DNA of 64,000 bases. It comes from Paenirhizobium naphthalenivorans (GTDB taxonomy: Bacteria > Pseudomonadota > Alphaproteobacteria > Rhizobiales > Rhizobiaceae). The position numbers and the translations under genes were made by a program. The DNA lies in contig NZ_BJZP01000006.1 of the NCBI RefSeq assembly GCF_007992095.1, positions 124,001-188,000 of the forward strand, written 5' to 3'. The notes beneath the pieces were generated by a model that did not search any database, was not told the origin of the DNA, and saw nothing but the letters and a program-made list of their open reading frames with translations. Positions 45,088-54,038 of the stretch are shown in pieces; positions within the stretch are counted from its first letter, which is position 1; every line of letters begins with the position of its first letter.

Positions 45088-45399
45088 ATGATCTATGAGC
45101 AGCGCATTTACGAGATGAAGCCGGGCTCGGTCGGCGCGTTTTTGAAGGTCTATGAAGAGGAGGGCCTTGCCATAATCACCACATACGCAAAGCTCATCGG
45201 CTGTTGGACAAGCGAAAGCGGTACCTTGAACTCGGTCGTCTTCATCTGGGCCTATGAGGATTTCGGCCATCGCACCGCTCAGCGCGCCAAGATGGGCGCC
45301 GACCCGGCGTGGCAGGCCTTTGTACCGAAGATCCTGCCTTTCCTGGTCCATCAGGAGAGCCGCTTCCTGCTGCCCGCCGCATTTTCTCCACAGAACTGA
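45088..45399 (+). CDS. NIPSNAP family protein (short)
   Basis: 103-residue dimeric alpha/beta-barrel protein. Seen: MIYEQRIYEMKPGSVGAFLK and LIGCWTSESGTLNSVVFIWAYED, the YExRxYxxxPG and G-x-W-x-T-E-x-G-x-N patterns of NIPSNAP, then a C-terminal FLLPA. ATG 45088 is preceded by GAGGGA; a TTG at 45073 is possible but poorer. Bacterial NIPSNAP proteins are often found in catabolic operons without a known reaction. Divergent from the TetR gene with a shared operator, so it is likely part of the same regulon. Confidence 0.85.
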   Translation: MIYEQRIYEMKPGSVGAFLKVYEEEGLAIITTYAKLIGCWTSESGTLNSVVFIWAYEDFGHRTAQRAKMGADPAWQAFVPKILPFLVHQESRFLLPAAFSPQN

Positions 45400-45634
45400 A
45401 GCCTGGCACATTGCTGGTTGTCGCACGCGCGGATCGGCATAAGGGCTTGAAGGACCAAGTGAAGGTTTTCATCCGGCTGTTTGATGATGATAGCAAGGCA
45501 TGATCCGGCTCAAGTCGGCAGGATAATGCCAGCACCTGATTTCCCTCCGCCGAGCAACCACCAGCCTCCTCCATTTTCACCGCAAAAATCAATGGCCGGT
45601 ACCGAGACACCGGCCAATCCATTCCTGTCGCGCT

Positions 45635-45982
45635 TCAAGGCTTCGGCACAACCGTCGCGAGCTTGCGGAAGGTCGAAAGGATTTCGAGTTGGCTGGCGAC
45701 GCCCTTGGCGACGTGTACGATGGAGCCGGGGCCGATCTTCACCGGTTCGGATCCAGTCTGCGAATAGAGAGCTTCGCCCTCCGCCACGATGAAGGTTTCC
45801 TCCAGATCGCGGCCCGGATAGCTGTAGATGCCGGGTTCAGCCTTCCAAATTGCGACGATCGTACCGTTCTCGATGTCATCCTGCCAGATGGACCGCCTGT
45901 AGGAGCCGCTGTCGCGGCCCTCTGCCGGCACGCCGCGCGTCATATCGATGTCGTCGGAAATGTTGAAAATCGGCATGTTCAT
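45635..45982 (-). CDS. Small cupin protein (DUF861/EutQ-like)
   Basis: 115-residue single cupin barrel. Seen: WQDDIENGTIVAIWKAEPG, YPGRDLEETFIVAEGEALYS, and PVKIGPGSIVHVAKGVASQLEI, matching cupins often found beside FAD-dependent amine or amino-acid oxidases. Metal-binding His count is low, so enzymatic activity is doubtful. The start ATG 45982 or the next Met (45976) fit; the 259-codon frame that extends further right overlaps the oxidase gene and is rejected. Last gene of region D. The 235 bp between it and the NIPSNAP gene hold nothing recognised. Confidence 0.8.
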   Translation of the reverse strand: MNMPIFNISDDIDMTRGVPAEGRDSGSYRRSIWQDDIENGTIVAIWKAEPGIYSYPGRDLEETFIVAEGEALYSQTGSEPVKIGPGSIVHVAKGVASQLEILSTFRKLATVVPKP

Positions 45983-46068
45983 ATGGGGTCTCCGTGGTTG
46001 AAAGTGGTCGGCACCGCGGGCGAAAGCCTTGGCTTCCGCCGGCGTCATCGGCGCGTTGATGGGAATGG

Positions 46069-47394
46069 TCAGGCGTGCGGCGGAAGCGGCGCGCCGGAAA
46101 GCCGCGCGGTAATATTGTCCCGTATCCTGTAGTAGCGCAGCGTCATGGCCGGACCGAAACTCATGTAGAAGGGCGCGGCCGTCAGCGGTTCGAGTTTCAG
46201 GGCGAGTTCGCTTTCCGGTTTGTCCAATGCCCATTCCGACAGGATGGAGCCGAGCATGGAGCCGGTCGGAACGCCACGTCCGGAAAGACCCGTCAGCGCT
46301 ACCACGCCGGCGGCAAGGGAGTAGAAGCGAGGCACGGTGCGGTACTGCATGTCGAGTTCGCCGAACCAGAAATAGTCCCAACGTAAATCGCCCTTGATCT
46401 GCGGATGCAGCCATTTCAGCCGGTCGCTCATGACCTGCCGGGTATAGGCCATGTCGCGGCCGCGCCGGCCCATGGGGAACATCGAGGCGACGATGCGGCC
46501 TTCGGCATTGTATTTGTAGACATAGATGTCCCCACGACCATCGTGGATCGTGGTGTTTTTCGGCAGCACCGTCCGGCGCGTCTCCTCATCCAGTGGCTGG
46601 GTCGCCGCCACAAAGACCTTCTGGATCTTGAAGGTACGGTCGAGCTTCGGCCATCCGCCCACGGTATAGGCTCCAGTGGAGAAGATCACCTTGTCCGCGA
46701 CCACTTCGCCCTTCTCGGTCTTCACCGACCAGCCGCCGGTCGCATTGCGGTCGCAGGCGATGACCGCCGAGCCGGTGTGAATGACGCCACCCTCCTGCAT
46801 GACGGCGCGGGCAAGCCCGCGCGCATAACCGAGTGGATTGAGGTGCCCACCTTCCTCGTGCAGCCAGCCTCCGTGAAAGCGCGGACTGCCGGTGATGGCC
46901 TCCACCTCGTCCCGGTCGAGAACCCGGGTGTGGGCACCGATGGCATTATAGCTTGCGGCCTTTTTCTTGATTTCGGCGAGCGCCCCTTTGTGGGGTGCAC
47001 CCATGACATAGCCGTTCTGCACCCATTCGCAGTCGATCTGGTAGTCCCGGATCATGCTGGAAACGCGATCGTTTGCCCGCGTCTGGCGTTCGATCAGGCG
47101 CTCGGCCCAGGGCTCTCCCAGCATCGTGCGGAGTTCCGGCAGGCTGTAATGCGTGAATGTCGGCGTGCAGTGCCCGGCATTGCGGCCGGAGCCGCCGAAG
47201 CCGGCTTCCGCCCGCTCCAATAGCACGACTCTGACGCCGGACCGGGCTAGATCGAGGGCTGTCGTCAGACCGGTATAGCCGGCTCCGACGATGCAGATAT
47301 CCACCTGCACCTTGCCTTCCAGCGGCTCTGTCTTCGGCGCCGCGGCGGCCGTCGCATACCACAGCGTCACGTCGAAGGGGGAAAACGTAACCAT
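46069..47394 (-). CDS. FAD-dependent oxidoreductase, DAO family (PuuB-like)
   Basis: 441-residue flavoenzyme expected to oxidise an amine or amino-acid C-N bond. Seen: DICIVGAGYTGLTTALDLARSG (FAD Rossmann fold, residues about 31-52), the VVLLERAEAGFGGSGRNAGH segment typical of gamma-glutamylputrescine oxidase-like proteins, and C-terminal GLSGRGVPTGSMLG. It begins 9 bp after the DppC-type permease gene and is followed by a cupin gene after 86 bp. Substrate (polyamine derivative, opine or N-methyl amino acid) cannot be set from sequence. Confidence 0.87.
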   Translation of the reverse strand: MVTFSPFDVTLWYATAAAAPKTEPLEGKVQVDICIVGAGYTGLTTALDLARSGVRVVLLERAEAGFGGSGRNAGHCTPTFTHYSLPELRTMLGEPWAERLIERQTRANDRVSSMIRDYQIDCEWVQNGYVMGAPHKGALAEIKKKAASYNAIGAHTRVLDRDEVEAITGSPRFHGGWLHEEGGHLNPLGYARGLARAVMQEGGVIHTGSAVIACDRNATGGWSVKTEKGEVVADKVIFSTGAYTVGGWPKLDRTFKIQKVFVAATQPLDEETRRTVLPKNTTIHDGRGDIYVYKYNAEGRIVASMFPMGRRGRDMAYTRQVMSDRLKWLHPQIKGDLRWDYFWFGELDMQYRTVPRFYSLAAGVVALTGLSGRGVPTGSMLGSILSEWALDKPESELALKLEPLTAAPFYMSFGPAMTLRYYRIRDNITARLSGAPLPPHA

Positions 47395-47403
47395 GGAGGC
47401 ACC

Positions 47404-48294
47404 TCAGTTCAGGTCACTGCGGGCGTCGAGGGCGTCTCGCAGCCCGTCGCCGATGAAGTTGAAGCTGGTTACGGCAAGTGTGATCGCAATGCCGGGAACA
47501 ATGGCGAGCCATGGGGCGCTGTCGAGATATTGCTGAGCGCCGTTCAGCATGTTGCCCCAGCTCGGCAGCGGCGGCTGGATGCCATAGCCGAGGAAACTGA
47601 CATAGGCCTCGAGCAGGATGGCGCGAGCGACCGTCAGCGTCGCGGCGACGATGATCGGGCCGATGGCATTGGGCAGCAGCTCGCGGAACATGATCCAGGC
47701 ATTGGACAGACCGAGCATGCGCGCGGCGAGCACGAAGTCACGCTCGCGCAACGATCGCACCTCGGCCTCCACGAGGCGGGCGATTTCCATCCAGCTGGTC
47801 ACAGCGATGATGACCGTGATCATGAAGGGGCTCGGCTTGACGAATGCGGCGAGCGCCAGAAGCAGGAAGATGCTTGGGAAGGAGAGGAAGGCGTCGACCA
47901 GACGCATCAGTATGGCGCCGAGACGACCGCCGTAATATCCCGCGATGATGCCGATCACCGTCCCGAGGGTGGTCGAAAGGACCATGGCAAAGAAACCGAC
48001 CAGCAGCGAGATCCGTCCGGCATTGAAGAGCCTGGCGGCGAGATCGCGCCCGAGAGGGTCCGTTCCGAAGATATGATAACCCGTGAACGGCGGGGCGAAG
48101 CGCGCCCGCAGATCGATATAGAGTTCGTCATAGGGGAGGATATAGGGTCCCGCCACGCAGGCGATGATGAGCACCGCGAGCATCAGCAGGCCGACGACGG
48201 CCAGCCTGTGGCGGGCGAAACGACGAACGGTGCGGTTGTTCCACCAGCGGGAGCGCGGTGAAAGTTCCGTGGAGGGAAGTGTCGTAGCGGACAT
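47404..48294 (-). CDS. ABC transporter permease, DppC family
   Basis: 296-residue membrane permease. Seen: RLAVVGLLMLAVLIIACVAGP as first helix, HIFGTDPLGRDLAARLFNAGR (characteristic of DppC/OppC), the EAA loop VEAEVRSLRERDFVLAARML, and LGYGIQPPLPSWGNML. ATG 48294 follows AGGAGTCCC; the longer frame to 48333 lies in the DppB gene end. 10 bp downstream of DppB. Confidence 0.9.
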   Translation of the reverse strand: MSATTLPSTELSPRSRWWNNRTVRRFARHRLAVVGLLMLAVLIIACVAGPYILPYDELYIDLRARFAPPFTGYHIFGTDPLGRDLAARLFNAGRISLLVGFFAMVLSTTLGTVIGIIAGYYGGRLGAILMRLVDAFLSFPSIFLLLALAAFVKPSPFMITVIIAVTSWMEIARLVEAEVRSLRERDFVLAARMLGLSNAWIMFRELLPNAIGPIIVAATLTVARAILLEAYVSFLGYGIQPPLPSWGNMLNGAQQYLDSAPWLAIVPGIAITLAVTSFNFIGDGLRDALDARSDLN

Positions 48295-48304
48295 GGCGGG
48301 ACTC

Positions 48305-49255
48305 CTATCCGAGGCGGATGCGCGGATCGACAATGGCGACCAGCAGGTCGGCGAGCAGGCTGCCGAACAGAACGAGGATGGCGGAAAACATCAGGAGCCC
48401 CATCACGACCGGATAGTCGTGGTAACCGAGGCTGTCGAGGAACAGGCGTCCCATACCGGGCCAGGTGAACACTGTCTCGGTCACGAGCGCACCGCCGAGG
48501 ATGGTCGGCAATTGCAGGCCGGCAAGGGTGATCATCGGAAGCAGCGCGTTGCCAACCACGTGTTTCATCAGGACCCGGCGCGGCTTCAGCCCCTTGGCGC
48601 GGGCCGTCCGCACGAAGTCCTGATTGATGACATCCAGGGTGGCGGTCCGCATGTAGCGACTCCATACCGCGATGTTGACCAGCGCCAACACCAGGCTCGG
48701 CATGATAAGGTGGATGGCATAGTCATAAAACGAGCTGTCGCCGATCGTGTACATGTTGCCCGCGGGCAGCCATTTCAGCTTCAGTGCGAACACGTATATG
48801 GCGACCAGTCCGAACCAGAAGGTCGGGATGGAAAGGGCGATCATCGCGCCGACAGTCGCGGCATAATCGAAGATCGAATAGCGTTTCGTCGCTCCCTTTA
48901 TACCGATCCATGTGCCAATCAGGATCGAGATCAGCGTCGAGGAAACCATCAACAGCAGCGTGGCGAAGAGGTGTCCGGAGATGATTTCCAGAACCGGTCT
49001 CTGGTCACGGTAGGACTTTCCCCAATCGCCTTGCAGCAGTCGCCACATCCAGTCGAGATATTGGATGGGTATGGGCCGATCGAGGCCCATCTGGTGAGCG
49101 ATGCGGTCGAGTGCCTCGCGGGTCATGCCGGGGGTCAGCGCATATTGCGACAACGGTCCGCCGGGTGCCAGGTTAAGGATGGCAAATCCGATGATCGAAA
49201 CGAGCAGCAGCAGCACGAGGCTCTGCCACAGCCGGTGGAGAAGATAGGACAGCAT
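48305..49255 (-). CDS. ABC transporter permease, DppB family
   Basis: 316-residue membrane permease. Seen: LHRLWQSLVLLLLVSIIGFAI, GMTREALDRIAHQMGLDRPI, QYLDWMWRLLQGDWGKSYRD, and the EAA loop MRTATLDVINQDFVRTARAKG, all DppB/OppB traits. ATG 49255 follows CGGAGCCC; GTG 49273 is an alternative. It is 110 bp after the binding-protein gene, in one leftward unit. Confidence 0.9.
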   Translation of the reverse strand: MLSYLLHRLWQSLVLLLLVSIIGFAILNLAPGGPLSQYALTPGMTREALDRIAHQMGLDRPIPIQYLDWMWRLLQGDWGKSYRDQRPVLEIISGHLFATLLLMVSSTLISILIGTWIGIKGATKRYSIFDYAATVGAMIALSIPTFWFGLVAIYVFALKLKWLPAGNMYTIGDSSFYDYAIHLIMPSLVLALVNIAVWSRYMRTATLDVINQDFVRTARAKGLKPRRVLMKHVVGNALLPMITLAGLQLPTILGGALVTETVFTWPGMGRLFLDSLGYHDYPVVMGLLMFSAILVLFGSLLADLLVAIVDPRIRLG

Positions 49256-49365
49256 GTTTGGGCTCCGGGTCACGCCGAGGGGGACACGTCAGGCCGGCCG
49301 CATGTCGCGTGGCCGGTCGAAGTTCCATGGCCGGTGCCGACACGACACCGGCCCGGTCTTCAGCC

Positions 49366-51030
49366 TCAGGCCCAGCGCCAGGTCGCGACGTTCCAGGTGT
49401 CGATGCGAACATTGACATTGGGGATGACGTTCTCGACACCCTGTTTGTGGCCGCGAACCGTCGCATACTGGAAGAGCGGCAGGAACGGCATGTCCTTGCG
49501 CATGATCTCCTGGATCTTCAGGTAGACCGCCTTGCGCTCCTCGGGCACGAAAATCTCGCCACCCTTGGTCAGGAGATTGTCCACTTCCTTGTTGGCATAT
49601 TGCCAGGTGTTCTGGCCTGCGCCGCCCTTGGCAGGGCTCGAATTGGAGCGGAAGTAGTCGGACGTATCCGGATCCGATCCGGTGAGGAAGTCGAGACCGA
49701 CGATGACCGTGTCGAATTTCGACAGCATCCAATAGTCGCCCCACATTACCGCCGGGGGCAGGTTGGAGATGGTCATCTCGACGCCGATGTCCTTGAACGA
49801 CTGCTGCATGTACTGCTGCACCTGTTCACGGATATGGTTGCCTGCTGTCGTGGAGCAGGTGAAGGAGAGCTTCACGCCGTCCTTGGCGCGGATGCCGTCG
49901 GCGCCGGCAGCCCAGCCTGCGTCATCAAGCAGCTTCTTGGCCTTCTCGATATCGTATTCGTGCTTCGGCAGGTCCGGATTGAAGTAGAAGGACTGCTGCG
50001 GCACGTAGCTTTCAGTCGGCGTGGGCAGGCCGTAATAAAGCGCGTCGATGATCGATTGCTTGTCGATGGCGTGATAAAGCGCCTCGCGGACAGCCGGATC
50101 CTTGAATTGCGGCCGCTCCATGTTGAAGGTGAAGGATTCGATCGTCGAGCCCGGCACGACGTTGACTGCCTTGCCTTCCAGCCCCTTCGCCTCGTCGTAG
50201 TGATCGGGCGTGATCCACTGCAGGCCGACGACGTCGATGTCGCCGGTCTTGAACTGGGTGTACATGACGTTGAGGTCGGGAATGTACTTGTAGATGAGTT
50301 TCTCGACATAGGGACCGTCGCCGAAATAGTCCGGGTTGGCATCGAGCAGGATATGATCGCCGGCGACGCGCTCGGACCACTTGAACGGACCGGTGCCGAC
50401 CGGGGCGTTGTTAAAGGCGGCCATGTTCTTGTCAGCTTCCGCGCCGAGGATGTGCTTGGGGGTGATGAATGTCGAAGCGAGGATGGACGGATAGGGCGCG
50501 AAGGGCTTTTCCATGCGCCAGGTGATTTCGGTCGGTGAAACCACGGTCAGGTCGCGCACGAGTTCGTGCCCGGTCCTGCGCCAACTGCGGAAATCGGGAT
50601 CGACCAGAAGCTCGATCGTGAACTTTACGTCTTCGGCCGTGAACGGCTTGCCGTCATGCCATTTGACGTCATCGCGCAGCTTCACTTTCCAGATCAGGCC
50701 GTCGGCGGAAATGCCGCCATTCTCGACCGTGGGAACTTCGGCGGCCAGCGCCGCGACGAACTTGCCGGAGGGGTCGACGGAGAAGAGGGTGTCGAAAATG
50801 CTGAAGTGAATGCCCTCGTCCACCTCGATATGGGGCATGTGCGGGTTGAATACCGTCGGCTCCTGCGAGAAGCCGACCGTGAGTTGGCCCTTGATGGTCT
50901 TGGGCTGATCGGCCAGCGCCTTGCCCATGCCGGGCAGGCCGGAAAGAACAAGCCCGGAGGCGCCGAGCGCCATTAGGCCAAGCGCCTGCCGGCGTGTCGT
51001 TTTCATGAATGGGTTGTTTTGGTCAGACAT
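49366..51030 (-). CDS. ABC transporter substrate-binding protein, family 5 (DppA/OppA-like)
   Basis: 554-residue periplasmic binding protein. N-terminus has a Tat-like twin-arginine signal (KTTRRQALGLMALGASGLVLSG split at the hydrophobic core). Seen: EPTVFNPHMPHIEVDEG and the family 5 signature region GLIWKVKLRDDVKWHDGKPF, then late QPSFYF-type and LDFLTGSDPDTSDYF segments. Start ATG 51030 follows AAGGGG; longer reading rejected. Family 5 proteins bind peptides, opines, nickel, or amine derivatives. Given the FAD oxidases around it, a peptide-like or opine-like amine is likely. Confidence 0.88.
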   Translation of the reverse strand: MSDQNNPFMKTTRRQALGLMALGASGLVLSGLPGMGKALADQPKTIKGQLTVGFSQEPTVFNPHMPHIEVDEGIHFSIFDTLFSVDPSGKFVAALAAEVPTVENGGISADGLIWKVKLRDDVKWHDGKPFTAEDVKFTIELLVDPDFRSWRRTGHELVRDLTVVSPTEITWRMEKPFAPYPSILASTFITPKHILGAEADKNMAAFNNAPVGTGPFKWSERVAGDHILLDANPDYFGDGPYVEKLIYKYIPDLNVMYTQFKTGDIDVVGLQWITPDHYDEAKGLEGKAVNVVPGSTIESFTFNMERPQFKDPAVREALYHAIDKQSIIDALYYGLPTPTESYVPQQSFYFNPDLPKHEYDIEKAKKLLDDAGWAAGADGIRAKDGVKLSFTCSTTAGNHIREQVQQYMQQSFKDIGVEMTISNLPPAVMWGDYWMLSKFDTVIVGLDFLTGSDPDTSDYFRSNSSPAKGGAGQNTWQYANKEVDNLLTKGGEIFVPEERKAVYLKIQEIMRKDMPFLPLFQYATVRGHKQGVENVIPNVNVRIDTWNVATWRWA

Positions 51031-51176
51031 GTCAGTTCCCCTTGTTCTTGGATACGATGAAACGTCAGTTTGCATTTCTGCTCTGCCTCTTCGGGCAGTT
51101 TTCGCAGTGAGGCGGTGAACCCTTTTCCACCGCCTGTTCCGGCGCCGGCAGCATTTCTGCCGCCGGCGAAAACCTG

Positions 51177-52508
51177 TCAGAAGCCGCTGATCAGCTCGAT
51201 CTTCGATCCATCCGTGAAGCGCTTGAAGCGGAAGTTCTCACGCTCGACGAGCGGCGGGCGTCCGGCGACGATGTCGGCCATCAGTCGGCCGGCCGCGGGA
51301 CCGATGCCGAAGCCGTGTCCGGAAAAGCCGGTTGCGACATGGAAGCCCGGAATGGCGTCGATCGCGTCGATCACCGGGATGGCATCCGGCGTAACGTCGA
51401 TCATCCCGGCCCAGCGCTGCGCGATCTCGGCCTTGGCGAAGACAGGAAAGGCCTTCGTCAGCTTGGCGAGCGCGCTGTCAGTCATCGCCTTCGACGGGAT
51501 CGGGTCGAGCACGCGATTGTATTCGAACGGGGAGGGCTCATCGAGCGTCCAGCGGCGCGGCATGCGGTATTCGTCATAGAACCGTCCGCCGAAACGGAAG
51601 CGCAGCGAACGCCATTCATGCCCCAGCGCCGGCAGGAATTTCGTCGCGTAACGGAAGGAGGCGGGCACGATGTCGACGATGTTCTGGAAGCCGTCGGCGA
51701 TGGTGTAGCCGCCGTCCAGCCGCTTGCGGATGGCGAAGCCGTTCGACCACAACGCCTCCTCCGGGCCGCCGTCCAGCGGTTTCGTGCGCAGCACCGAGTT
51801 CATCACCTTGAGCTGCGGGAGATCGAGGCCGTTGTTGCCGAGGAAGAGGCTGGACCATGCGCCGCCGGCCAGGACCACGGCCTTGCAGGCGATTTCTCCG
51901 CGTTCAGTCACGACGCCGGAAACCCGGCCCGCAGACAGCTGCAAACCGCGTACCGCGCACTCGGTCAGGATATGGGCGCCCCTGTCGCGGGCGGCTTCCG
52001 CTATGGCCGGGGCGGCCCGCTGCGGCTCCGCGCGGCAATCGCCAGCGGTATAGAGAGCGCCGGCGATGTTCATGTTGGAGTCGGGATATTTCGCTTTGAA
52101 CTCTGCCGCGCTCAGCATGCGGGATTCGATCTGGTAGCCCTCCAGATTGCGGTTCCAGCGTTCGTGTTCATCGAACTGCTTTTCGTCGGCGCAGGTGAAG
52201 ACGATGCCGGAGCGCTTGAAGCCGGTCTCACGGCCGGTCCTGCGGTTGAGATCGGCCCAGATACGCAGGGACTCGGCCATCAGCGGCACTTCGCGGGGAT
52301 CGCGGCGGGAAATACGAACCCATCCCCAGTTGCGGCTCGACTGCTCCTGGCCGATGCCTCCCTTTTCGCACAAGGCGACGCGCAGGCCGCTGTCGACCAG
52401 TTCCAATGCGGTGGAGGTTCCGATGATCCCGCCGCCGATCACGACGACGTCCACCTCTTTCGGCATTTCCACGTCGCCATGGACGGGAACGACATAAGGA
52501 CCTGGCAT
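51177..52508 (-). CDS. FAD-dependent oxidoreductase, DAO family (opine/sarcosine oxidase-like)
   Basis: 443-residue flavoenzyme. Seen: VVIGGGIIGTSTALELVDSG (FAD fold, about 21-40), LCEKGGIGQEQSSRNWGWVR, and the late GFSGHGFGIGPAAGRLMADI. These segments are typical of oxidases grouped with opine oxidase, glycine oxidase and sarcosine oxidase. It follows the SDR gene by 1 bp, and a 146-bp gap with a GC-rich hairpin lies before the binding-protein gene. It is distinct from the PuuB-like oxidase at 46069; two oxidases may act on successive or different C-N bonds. Confidence 0.88.
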   Translation of the reverse strand: MPGPYVVPVHGDVEMPKEVDVVVIGGGIIGTSTALELVDSGLRVALCEKGGIGQEQSSRNWGWVRISRRDPREVPLMAESLRIWADLNRRTGRETGFKRSGIVFTCADEKQFDEHERWNRNLEGYQIESRMLSAAEFKAKYPDSNMNIAGALYTAGDCRAEPQRAAPAIAEAARDRGAHILTECAVRGLQLSAGRVSGVVTERGEIACKAVVLAGGAWSSLFLGNNGLDLPQLKVMNSVLRTKPLDGGPEEALWSNGFAIRKRLDGGYTIADGFQNIVDIVPASFRYATKFLPALGHEWRSLRFRFGGRFYDEYRMPRRWTLDEPSPFEYNRVLDPIPSKAMTDSALAKLTKAFPVFAKAEIAQRWAGMIDVTPDAIPVIDAIDAIPGFHVATGFSGHGFGIGPAAGRLMADIVAGRPPLVERENFRFKRFTDGSKIELISGF

Positions 52509-52509
52509 T

Positions 52510-53223
52510 TCAGAAGAACTCCTCGAGCTGGCAATTGATGGCGAACTCGGCGACCGAGGCCTCGTTCGGAAGGGAAACGAGCAGGGCGATAATGCGGGCG
52601 AGATCGTCGGGCTGAGTCATCAGTTCGGCGGGACGATCGGTCAGCCCGGCCGCCATGTCAGTGGCAACGAAACCGGGGCAGACCGCAGTGGCACGCACGC
52701 CCTTGTCGAAACCGGCGTGGCGAATGGCGTGGGCGAGCGCCACAGCCGCGAATTTCGAGACGGAATAGCTGCCCGATCCGGGTGACTTGACCCGTTTGCC
52801 CGAAAGCGATGCGAGGACGATGACACGTCCTCGACCGCTCTTGCAGAGCAACTCCCAGGCGGCCTTCGCCAGGCGTCGTGGCGCCTTGACGTTGACCGCG
52901 AGCATCGCGTCGATGTCTTCGTCGTCGGCCTCGATCACCGTCTTGGGGATCATGATGCCGGCATTGGCGATGACGGCGTCCACCCGTCCGAAGCGCCGGA
53001 CGGCATCTTGCACCCAGAGCGCTTCGGCCCCGGCGTCGTTGGCGTCGTATTCCGCAAGATGCACGTAATCCGCCCCCGCGCCGGCCCAGACCGGCATGAT
53101 CGGTTTGCGCATCCCCAGCGACACGGCCCAGCCCTGCCGCAACAATTCCGCAGCGACATGATCGCCGATACCTCTGCTTGCTCCGGAAATCAGCGCGACG
53201 CGCCGTTCGATTTTTCCTGTCAT
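52510..53223 (-). CDS. SDR family oxidoreductase
   Basis: 237-residue short-chain dehydrogenase. Seen: ALISGASRGIGDHVAAELL (cofactor-binding TGxxxGIG variant with SGASRGIG), ANAGIM near 90, catalytic Ser in VLASLSGKR and YSVSKFAAVALAHAI with Tyr and Lys. Overlaps the MarR stop by 4 bp and precedes the FAD oxidase by 1 bp. Its role may be the reduction or oxidation of the carbonyl product of the oxidases; substrate unknown. Confidence 0.87.
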   Translation of the reverse strand: MTGKIERRVALISGASRGIGDHVAAELLRQGWAVSLGMRKPIMPVWAGAGADYVHLAEYDANDAGAEALWVQDAVRRFGRVDAVIANAGIMIPKTVIEADDEDIDAMLAVNVKAPRRLAKAAWELLCKSGRGRVIVLASLSGKRVKSPGSGSYSVSKFAAVALAHAIRHAGFDKGVRATAVCPGFVATDMAAGLTDRPAELMTQPDDLARIIALLVSLPNEASVAEFAINCQLEEFF

Positions 53224-53708
53224 GCGTCGAGCCCCACTATTCGGCGATATGCTCGCCGCAGGATGTCCATGAGTTGCTGCTGTTCATCTTCCGGAATGAA
53301 GTCGAAAAACTCGCGTGACTGCTTGGGCACGAGTTCGCGGATCTTCACCGCCAGAGCCGCGCCGGCGTCGGTGATGTAAAGCTCCTGAGCGCGGCTGTCC
53401 TCGGGCGATGTCTCGCGTCGAAGGAGGTCATGGGCTTCCATCTGGTCGATGATGCGCCCCATCGCCGACCGGTCCTTCATCGTCAGGTGGGCGATGACCG
53501 AGGGCCTGATTCCGGGATGGCTGTCGACGAGAAGCAGCGCGGTGATCTTTCCCGTGCCCTTGGCCACGTCGAGACCTTCAAGGTAATCGTCGAGATCCCG
53601 CGATACGGCCAGATTGACCGCCCGGATGTAGAAACTCAGTGTGTCCTTCAGGACGTCGAGATCGATTTCCTCGATGGTCGTTGGCGGTTTTGCAGGGGGC
53701 TTCGGCAT
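53220..53708 (-). CDS. MarR family regulator of region D
   Basis: 162-residue regulator. Seen: ITALLLVDSHPGIRPSVIAH and the recognition helix LTMKDRSAMGRIIDQMEAHD, then wing RRETSPEDSRAQELYITDAG. It heads a leftward unit with SDR, FAD oxidase, ABC genes, second oxidase and cupin. An operator-like repeat with half-sites AATAGTGGA/TCCACTATT lies 118-153 bp upstream and matches a longer palindrome before the ABC ATPase gene. Confidence 0.87.
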   Translation of the reverse strand: MPKPPAKPPTTIEEIDLDVLKDTLSFYIRAVNLAVSRDLDDYLEGLDVAKGTGKITALLLVDSHPGIRPSVIAHLTMKDRSAMGRIIDQMEAHDLLRRETSPEDSRAQELYITDAGAALAVKIRELVPKQSREFFDFIPEDEQQQLMDILRRAYRRIVGLDA

Positions 53709-53825
53709 TCTGTTCCTGTTCTTTCATGGACGCGGAAAGCCATTGGCAGTCCGCGCGGAGCGCGAGGCTGCCAGAGACGTTCGTCCGGCCATGTCGTGTG
53801 TCGCTGTCAGGGATATGAAAAGACA

Positions 53826-53861
53826 AATAGTGGATAAGTGCAACTATATTATTCCACTATT
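53826..53861. promoter_or_regulatory. Putative MarR operator upstream of the MarR gene
   Basis: AATAGTGGA at 53826-53834 and TCCACTATT at 53853-53861, with a further degenerate half-site (CAACTAT) between them. The half-sites equal those in the palindrome at 55752. The 330-bp gap 53709-54038 contains no gene otherwise; it is AT-rich around 53820-53900. Confidence 0.6.
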
Positions 53862-54038
53862 AGGAATTTTTTTCTCTTTTCTGGAAATCCTTAAGCACAA
53901 AAAGACCACCCCGCCGGACCGTGTGCGATCCAGCCTGTTATTCTCTCGTATCTTTCGCTTTGCCGGGCGGACCGCGCTTATTCCCGAAGAACGTAAGCGG
54001 CACGCCTCAGGCGGGATACCTGCAGGGGGGCTCGCCCG

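Noticed and set aside
51120-51176. GC-rich imperfect hairpin between the FAD oxidase and binding-protein genes
   Set aside because: The stem CGGCAG/CTGCCG has a 3-base bulge and no T-run; too weak to call a terminator.
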